From Stentor coeruleus (lineage: Eukaryota > Ciliophora > Heterotrichea > Heterotrichida > Stentoridae), in the NCBI GenBank assembly GCA_001970955.1, contig MPUH01000526.1, positions 1 to 47,989 of the forward strand: a stretch of DNA of 47,989 nucleotides, written 5' to 3'. The notes under the pieces were generated by a model that was given only the letters and a program-made list of their open reading frames with translations, was not told where the DNA came from and ran no database searches. A program made the translations under genes and the position numbers. This document shows positions 21,081-30,900 of this stretch, piece after piece. Every line of letters starts with the position of its first letter. Position 1 is the first letter of the stretch.

Positions 21081-21626
21081 CTACAATCTAAAGATCTCTA
21101 GAAAATGCGCACTCCTTTCCTCATCAGTACATTCATAAAGCATCACTTCACAAAAATCAAAAAACATTGGTATATAAAATTAAACCCCAAAGCTCTCAAT
21201 GCTCTTTTTTCATATCTAAAAATTTTCTGTTTGCTCATAAGCCCTTGAGTACCCTTCCTATTCACCTTTTCTATCGATATCCCATAATTTATTCATACTT
21301 ATAAGCTACAGCAACTTTATAAAAGTGAGTCGGAAGTAGTTTTTTCACTTTTGTGCAGTAAATATCTAAATCCAAATACACAAGTGAAAAGTTCTTGGAC
21401 TAGCTTTATATACTTGCATAGCTCCTAAAATCAAGTCAATTATTTTGCTCTAGCTTTTCAGTATATAGTGTTTATAGTAAGACTCTTCCAGTTCTGCAAG
21501 CTTATTATTTTTCTTTAACGCCGATATGCATTCAGCAAAGCCATAGGGAACTTCAGAAATCTTCACAGTCAGAAGGAGGCTTTCTTTGTCGGGAGCCTCT
21601 TCTTTGACATACACTTTTGAAAGCAT
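21081..21626 (-). pseudogene. Decayed cyclin gene
   Basis: Minus-strand fragments in the correct order of a mitotic-type cyclin. A clean 58-codon frame from ATG at 21626 to TAG at 21450 (MLSKVYVKEEAPDKES...LEESYYKHYILKS) continues in the same frame past the TAG into cyclin-box helix 1 (SKIIDLILGAMQVYKASPRT). A shift then gives LDLDIYCTKVKKLLPTHFYK and VAVAYKYE. Another gives ISIEKVNRKGTQGLMSKQKI and FRYEKRALRALGFNFIY, the linker between cyclin folds. A last shift gives MFFDFCEVMLYECTDEERSA before TAG at 21081. At least three frameshifts and several stops make this a pseudogene, and the second cyclin fold is truncated. The domain match is by eye but consistent across 150 residues. Confidence 0.75.
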
Positions 21627-21902
21627 AATGAGAACCCTTTATATTCTTTACGATATTCAAACTAAACTAGTCCTCCAAAAGTAAAAATAGCGTGTTTAGT
21701 TACAAGAAATGGAGAATTAAACATCTTTAAGCTTATAAGCATCATAAGCTAAGTCAAAAGCCTATAAAAGCTATGATTCAATATAAAACCAGTAAGTCCA
21801 GTTTAAGATAAAAAGCTTTTCTGGATTTAAACTATACTCTAAAGTAAGATAAATGGTTATAAATATTTAAGTTCTGATGATTAATATAGATATAATAAAA
21901 AT

Positions 21903-24900
21903 ATGCTAACTTTATTTGCCCTTATATCCTTAGTCCAAAGTAGTTGTGATTGGGGTGTATACGATGATCCAAACAAACCTGGTTCCTGTTTACCTTGCAA
22001 CATTGCTTGTGGGGATTGTACAGGTCCAAATGCATACGAATGTACTCAATGCAATTCTGACTATTCATTAATAAATGGGATTTGTATGAGATACTGTCCT
22101 TTAGGTTTCCAAGCTACAGGAAATATTTGTGTAGATATGACAACAGACAGCATCGCTTATGATATTGATTTTACTAGAATTAGTAACAGCGTTAAAGATA
22201 AAGCGGCAGTCCTTGGCAATATAATTCCAATATCCTCAGGAAGTTCTTCAAATTATTATCCGAGTTACGATATTAATGACCCTTATGCGGTTAGTGAAAG
22301 AGGATTTTATTTTAATGGGAACGCTTATTTTAAGAACGATAACTCGAACCCAACTTTTGGACCAGTTTTTACTATTGCTATGTGGATAAAGCCAACTCAA
22401 GGGACTTCTTATGTTTTTACTAAACAGACGAGTAGTAGTTATTATATGTCGATATCATTAAATGAGTATTTTCCTGTGGTTAATATTTATGTGAGTTCAC
22501 AGCAAACTTTTACATCATCTAATGCTTTGAATGCTAATAGCTGGAGTTTCCTTATGGTCAAAGCAACTTTAGATAACTATAAAACTAAAATTTCAGTCAT
22601 GGTAAATACAGCTACATCATCTTCAAGCACTTATACTACGTATTTCACTGATATTTTTTCAAGTTTTTACTGCACTGTTGGAGCTCAATACACTTCAAAC
22701 ACATACAACAGTTTCTATACCGGGTATATTTGGAGCTTAAAACTTAGTAACAAAGATTTACCTTCTAATACCTTTATGCAAAGCTCAGGATGTTCAGGGT
22801 GCTCAATATGCCCTGCTGATAATTCAAATCAATGCATTTCTGAATGCAATTATAAACAATATATAAACAGTGGAAGTTGTGTTGATTGCACATCAGGATG
22901 TCAGACTTATGGCTGTGTGAGAAATGATATTAAATGCAATTTATGTTATGATTATAAATGCTTGTATTGCAGTACTTTTTTTGCTGGATGTACATTATGT
23001 GTTCCTCATGCTTATTTACTTTCTGATTCAAGTTGCATATGTGATTATAATTATATATGGGATACTGAACTTGAAGAATGTCGACCATGTTCAGATAAAT
23101 GTTCAATTTGTGATGGTGGAGGGTATCTTGGCTGTTCATTATGTAAAGATGGTTACTATCTACATTGGGGGTTATGTTTAAGTTCATGTCCTACAGGTTA
23201 TCAAGTTTCAGGGTCAAATTGTGTTTTAATCTCAAGCAAACGTATAATGAATATGAAATTCAATAAAATCGAACCTGTTGTATATGATATTATGTATGGG
23301 ATTCCAGCTGTTACAGGCTCATCATCAAAATTTTACCCTGATTATGATATAGATGATCCTATTCCAGCTATAGAACGTGGTTATTATTTTGGCGGCTTAG
23401 CTTTAATGCATTATGCTCCATATTCAACCTGGACCTCGCCTTATTTAACTTTTTCCCCAGTTTGTTATATAGCCTTGTGGATAGCCCCAGGAACAATAAA
23501 TGGGATTATATATTCAAGTAGAAGTATTACGAGTTATTCTATTATTGTTCAAATCGAACTTGCTAATTCTTATCCAAAAGTCACACTTGCTCTATCATAT
23601 TCTTCATCAAGTACAGATCAAACTTACCCTTCATATACAAGCACACAGGCAATCAACCTTAATTCTTGGAGTTATATTGTTTTTTCTATATCCCTTGACT
23701 CACATGAAAGATCTTATATAACTTGTTATATCAATACAATCCCTCAGACTATAACTTTAATGGGTCAAGGACATTTCACTGATATTACTCAACAAAACGC
23801 TATGATTATGGGCACTGCACAAACTGGATCTTCAGCTTTGAGTTCAAATTATTATAAAGGGTATATTTATCAGATTATAGTAGATGTAGATCTAGATAAC
23901 CCTAATACTGATATTGGAAGTGTTTGTAATGATGGATGCACTTCATGTCTTTTAGATGGAACTTGTTTGAATATTTGTGATATTTCTCAATACCCTTCTG
24001 GGAATTTGCCTAATGAATGTACTGATTGTGATGATAATTGTCTGACTGTTGGATGTGTTGATAATGATGATAAATGTAATTTATGTGGGGATAAGAACTG
24101 TGAAGTATGTACAAGTTATGATGCTGATGATTGTACTATATATAAATGTGAATCTGGGACTTATAGAATAGCTGGGATGTCAGATTGTCAGATTTGTGAC
24201 TCTTCTTGTGCTGAATGTAATAATGCAGGGCCATCATCATGCACAAGTTGTACTGGGTCTTTATATCTTCTTGAAAATACCTGTCATTCTTTTTGTCCAA
24301 CAGGCTATGATACAGGGGTTAATAGTTGTAGCTTATTAACAAATCCAGTCATTAACCTTAATCTATTAGAAATCCATGGTGAAGTCCCAGATACTCAATC
24401 AGATTACGAAATCCTTGCAGGTAGCCAAAACATATTTTACCCTACTTTTGACTCATACGACCCATGGCCATTAAAAAACCGAGGCTATTATTTCTGGGGA
24501 GGAGCATATCTTCAGTTCCCCCCCACCACTATTGACGATGGAACTTTTATATTTGGTAACCAGTTTACAATCTCAGCTTGGATCAAATCAGAATCTGATG
24601 GTTCTATATTAGAAAAAGTCTCAGATACTTATATTAATTATATACTTTTAAGTGTTACAAATGAGAAACTAAAAGTAGACTTAAAACTCACTGATCAAAG
24701 TAGTATAACTAGTAGTAATACTTTTACATCATCAATTTGGACATTCATAGCTGTTAGTGCTAAGCTTGGATCTGATTCATTCACTTCTATTACATTTTAT
24801 ATAAACACAAAAACTGAAACTAAAGGTATTGGCTTAGGAGCTTTTACTGATATACAAGCAAATTATTTCATGACCATTAGTGCTTCAATAACTAACACTG

Positions 24901-27900
24901 GCTATATAAACTATTGGACAGGGTCTTTGTATATGTTTAAAATATACCCTTTATCCTTAGTCCCTGATGACTATTCAACAACTTGTTCAAACATTGAGTT
25001 TTCTTGTTCAATATGTCCTAAAACAACTTTTAAATGCTTAGACATATGTGATCAAAATCATTGGTGGAATGGAGCTTCTTGTAAAGATTGTAAAGAATGT
25101 AACTATGAATCTTGTGTACGTTCAGATAATAGTTGTAACCTTTGTTATGATGTTAGATGCTTAATATGTACAACTTTTTCAAGTGGAAGCTGTATTCAGT
25201 GTAAGGAAAATGCAAGTTTATCAAATGGGGTTTGTACTTGTAATACAAATTATTTATGGGATAGTATACAAGAAGCTTGTGTGTATTGTGATCCTAATAT
25301 TAAAGTATCTCTTCAAGGTTTATGTTTAGATAAATGTTCGACTGGTTATACAAATACTAATGGTGTGTGTATAGGAAATACAGGGAAAATATTTGAAATT
25401 AAACTTGATAAGAAAATAAGAGGAACGATAATTGATTCAATTGGAGGACTGATAACGGTGACAACTGGAATAAGTAGTGAATATTATCCTTATTATGATT
25501 TAGCAGACCCATATGCAGGAAAAGATCGTGGGTATTATTTTAATGGATATAATTCGTATCTAAATATAGATGAAGGTGTTGATAATAGCCATCAACTAGT
25601 ATTAAGTCCTAAATTCGCAATAGGGTTCTGGGTCTATCCAGTTAACTCTGGGGTGATTTTTGCTAAACAATCAGAATCCTCCCTTGGCCTTTTAATAGAA
25701 ATCCTTGACTCTCTTTATGTCCAACTTTCAATTATATTACATCAAACTGATTCTCCACTTATATGCTTATCTTCAATAACAGTTTCATTAAAAGATTGGA
25801 ATTATATTGGTGTTACTGTGTCTCTAGGAGATGATCTTTCTTCTATAGTGACAATAATCGTCAACAAAGTTCTAAGTTCACCTGTTTATTCTGGAAGTAC
25901 ATATTATAATGATTTCCAAAATTCATATACTGAAATATTAGGTGCTAAATATAACAATACTTTAGTATTAGATGATTATTTTACTGGATATATACAATCA
26001 ATGACAGTTTGGAATACTGATCAAAGTTTAACTGGGGAAGTTTCTTCATCTTGTAATGGTGGATGTGCAATTTGCCCTATAATTGGAACTTGTTTGACTG
26101 ATTGCGAAGTTGAGTATTATTATACAACATCTTGTATAAAATGTAAGTCTGATTGTGGAGAAGGATGTGTTAGAGGTGAAGATTGTAATTTGTGCTATGA
26201 TAGACTTTGTGAATTTTGTGGGGATTATACTTCTAGTGGCTGTACAAAGTGTGTTGATGGGGCAAGTTTTGTCTCTGGAGTCTGCCAATGTACTTCAGGT
26301 ATATCAATGAGTAGGTCAAACGGTAACCTTTACTGTTCTACAACCTGTATGCCATACTGCGCTACCTGTTACTCAAGTACAAGCGGTGGGTGTCTTTCTT
26401 GTATCGACGGCTACTTCTTAGATAACAACAACCTTTGTGTCCCTGAATGCCAAAATGGTTATACCGGATCAAACAAAGTATGCTCATCTAATTCCCCTAA
26501 TTCAAAAATCCTCCACTACATATTCGACACAACAATCAACAATCCTCCAGATATAACCAATAAACTCTTAGCATATATGGGTTCAACTACCTCATATTCA
26601 AATAATTACGATATTAATGATCCAATACCTTTATACAAACGTGGGATATATTTTAATGGGAATAAAAAATATACTCAACTTCCAGTCAATGATGTTGAAA
26701 ATAGAGGGGTGATTATGGGTAATACTCATTCTATAAAACTATGGCTTAAACCTTTATCATCAAGTTCTACAGGGTGTTTATTAGTAAAAGAGCTCTCTTC
26801 AGTGAAATATTTCATTTTAAGCTTGGATAGCTTTTTAGTTCCAACAGTTTATTATAAGCTTTTAAGTTTAAATGATGCTTCAAGTTCTAGTATAAGTGTT
26901 ACTGGGAAAACCTTACAAAATAGTTTATGGCAAGAGTTGGTTGTTGTATTTGAAAGATCAGGTCGAAGTTCAACAGTAACAATTTATCTTAATGGTATAC
27001 CAGGAAAAACTAGCTTAGTAGTTAAAACTTTTTTCAGTGAGCTTAAAACTTATAAATTCAAATTGGGTTATACAGAAACTGATCTGACTTCTTATAAAGG
27101 GTTTATTTATGAACTTATTATATTTAATTATGCCATTAACCCTATAGCTCCAGATCCAACTTCTTGTGATTGTGATTCTTGTGCTTCAGATGGAACTTGT
27201 TTATCAGATTGTGATTTTCTTGAATATATAAACAATAGTGGGTTATGCGAATCTTGTCTTTTTGAATGTACAAATGGGTGTTTAAATGCAGATAATTGTG
27301 AAGGTAATGAAGATCCTTTATGTGCTGAGTATACAAGTTTTTCTGCATCAACATGTACAAAATGCAAAAATCTAGCTTTGTTTATTTCATCCAAATGTCA
27401 ATGTAGTGATCATACTATAGCATATCCAACTTATTGTGAATGCATATCAGGATATGAAAGTGTTGATGATAAATGTTTACCTTGCTATTATCATATACAA
27501 ACTATTGACATAGATTCTTATTTCAGTGGAGATTTTTTATCATTGGAATTTGATTTTGCTTTTGAGCTCCAAAGTTCTACAAGTGCGACTTGTTCTGTAC
27601 TTTTTAGCAGTGAAACTTTAGCATTATTTGGAACTGGATATTCTTGTAAATGGTCTAATGATAAAAAGAAGTTGATTGTGATACTTGGTAGTGATCCTGA
27701 GGTTTTTAAAGATTCGGTTATAATTTTTAATAGAAATACTCTACTTACAAAGATTGAAAGCTGTGGGAGCGATAGAGGACCGATATCGACAGTGATTTAT
27801 TTTAAATATGATATTCCTGAGATTATACCTGAAGCAGATATTACAGCACCTTTTGAGTATTATATATATTGTGGGAATTTATCGATAAGTGGGAGTTATT

Positions 27901-30900
27901 CAAGTGGAGGGTATGGGAGAAGGTTGAAGTATGAGTGGTATTTTGACTCAAACCCTAATCTTACTGTGCTTATGGAAACTGATTTGACTCAGGTTTACCT
28001 TGAATACAACAACAACACTTTATCCCCATCAACAGTTAACGCATCCCTTACCGTGACAAATTGGCTAGGGTTTAACAACACCGTTTCGCAGATTATAGAA
28101 GTAAACCCAGGAGTTGGTTTAGATTTAGGTCTCGACAAGAATATCAAATGGAAAATGACCTCCCAAACATCAAAATCCATCTACGTCCAAGCAAACAGCG
28201 AATGTAAAATCTCAGATAATCTAACCTATTTCTGGACCATCGACTCTTTTAGTGGAGAAAATGCTTATATAGACCAACAACTATTATGGTCATCACAAAA
28301 AACTCCATCCAAACTTTATATACCAAAAGGAGCATTAGGGCCTGGGATCTACACATTTCAATTGAAAATCCATGATAATGACTTGAATTTAGATGGGAAA
28401 ACCAAACTGAAAATCACAATTTATTATAGTGAATTAGAGATCAACTTTAACCCACCATTTAGAACTGTTGATCTTAATCAAGACTTTATATTAGATGGAA
28501 ATGTTGCTAATGACCCAGATAACCTTCCAGGTACAATTATATATGAATGGTCTTGCTATAATAACAGTAATTGTACTGATATAATTTCAGATACAAATGC
28601 AAAACAGCCACAAATACTTAAAGGGGTTTTACAAGAAGGACTTGTCTATAATTTTACTCTGACTATAACAAAAGGTGTTAGATCAACAACAAATACTCTT
28701 TCTGTGCTTCCAAATACAAATACAAGTTTGATAGCATTTTTTGATAAGAAGCCTATATACATAAACAATCAAGAAAATTTTGTATTGAGACCAGATCTAA
28801 GTAAAAACTGTAATTGCACTTATGAATGGAAATTTGTGTCTGGTGGGGATATTGTAATAAATACTGATATTAAAGGAAAAGACCTTGGAATTGAACCTTA
28901 TTCAATGGAAGAAGGGATGCTTTATGTTATGGAACTAGTTGTTGATGATTCTGAGGATGTGTCGATATTTAGAGAGTATTTTACAGTAGACATCCCACCT
29001 ATAGGTGGTACATTATATTCAAATGCATACTATGGGATTGAAAAAACAACAGTTTTCAAGTTGACAGCCCCGAATTGGTATGACCCTAAAGACAGTAGTT
29101 TACCTTTGACTTATCAATTTGGCTATTATCTAGACTCTAATACTTATTATGTTAATATGAAAAACGAGTCTTATATTTATTATACCACCTTACCAGCTTC
29201 AGATCCATTAAATGTCTTTGTTCGAGTTTACGACATTTATGGAGTTTATAATGAAATTTCTATACAATTACATATACAAACTACATTATTAGATATACCT
29301 AAACTTATACAAGATACTAACTATTTACTTAGTCTTAGTTGGACTGATCCAGATATTCTCCCAGGCCAAATAACATCTTTAGCTTTGTATATATCAGAAA
29401 ACACTGATAATATAACTTATATTTATGAAGCTTTTAATATTTCTATAAATGCTATTGAAGTTTTAAGAGACTCAATGCAAGATATTGACTTTAGTAAAAT
29501 TGATGTTCTGCTTAATATGATCAATATAACTACAATTTACCCAGTTGATTCATCGAATAAAACGACTTTATTCCAGTTGCTGAATAGTGTTACGTTGATT
29601 ATTAGTGATAATAATGTTATTATGAGTAATGATAGAGCACAGAGCTATGTTGAAGTTGTAACTAATATCTCGCCTTTCAGCGCAGGAATGGTATTTGATT
29701 ATCCTTTAGAGCTAAGCCAGGCAAATGAGGTGCTTAAAGGTTTAGCATTAGCTTCATCAGAAACTATGGGACAGACTCAGTCAATAACTTATGGTTCAGG
29801 GCCTATAAAAGCTCATTTCAAACTCTACAAGGGTGATGAGATCTGGAACTTCACAAGCCCTGAAAGCTTCAACCAGACCTTCATAAACCTTCCAGTCTGT
29901 CAAAATCTAAGCTTTGTATCCAGTATGACCATATTATCTATTCTCACAACTTTTAACACAGAGCAAAACCTTTATAATACAACAGACGAATACTCATCAG
30001 CTATAGAGTTTTCCTTAGTACAAATCATTAATGATACTCAAATTTATATAAATACCGATTTATCTCCAGATACTATCAACATAACTGTACCTGTTTGGAA
30101 TCTTGATAAAGCACATCCTAAATGTGGCTATTGGGACTCAATCAAATGGTCAACAAAAGGTTGTAAATTAGACAGACTTAATGGAAATTATAGTCATTGT
30201 AAATGTACACATATGTCTTTATATACAAGTGGTTCTCATATAAGTGAAGGGTCTGATGATTCTAATGATATGCCGATAATAATTTTCATAGTATGCTTAC
30301 TAGCATTTTTGTGGGTGTTTTTAGCTTGCTTTTTGATATTTAAAGATCGTAAAGAGAATGAAAGTAAAGTGTTTGTTGAGAAAGTTTTAGCTGGAATGCC
30401 GATTATGGGATCGAAAAAACAACCGAGGTTTATGAATAATGTTGTCGCAGATCAGCTTGGGAGGACTATAAAAGTTGAGGATAGGGTTGAAAATAGAAAG
30501 GATTCTCAATATGTCTCAGCAGCTAAAATAGGGGTGATTGGAGCTTATTTTGATGAGAAAATCGATCCATCTAGAGAGTTGAAAGAAGAAAGTAAAAGCT
30601 TAAAAAAAGCACAGGAGTATAAATCAGGGGGAAAAATTGAAGGGATAAGTCAGCTTGATGATGTGAATATTCATGAAGAGTTTAAACAAGGGCTTAAAAT
30701 ACCGGGCTATGAAACAGGTTCTTATCTTGGGGCGATTTTACCATTTACTGATGATATACATTCAAAAAGCTCAGGACAAATTTCTAAAGGTCCAGGTTAT
30801 CAAACAGGACTAAAATTCAAAGGAATTCAAGAACCATCTGAAGATAAAATATGTGATAAAGGGAAAATAGATGAAAAAGAATCAGAGTATCAATCAGGAC

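Noticed and set aside
27128..27394. Minus-strand frames opposite the Cys-rich end of the giant receptor
   Set aside because: They are shadows of a conserved Cys-rich coding segment, with no independent domain or start context.
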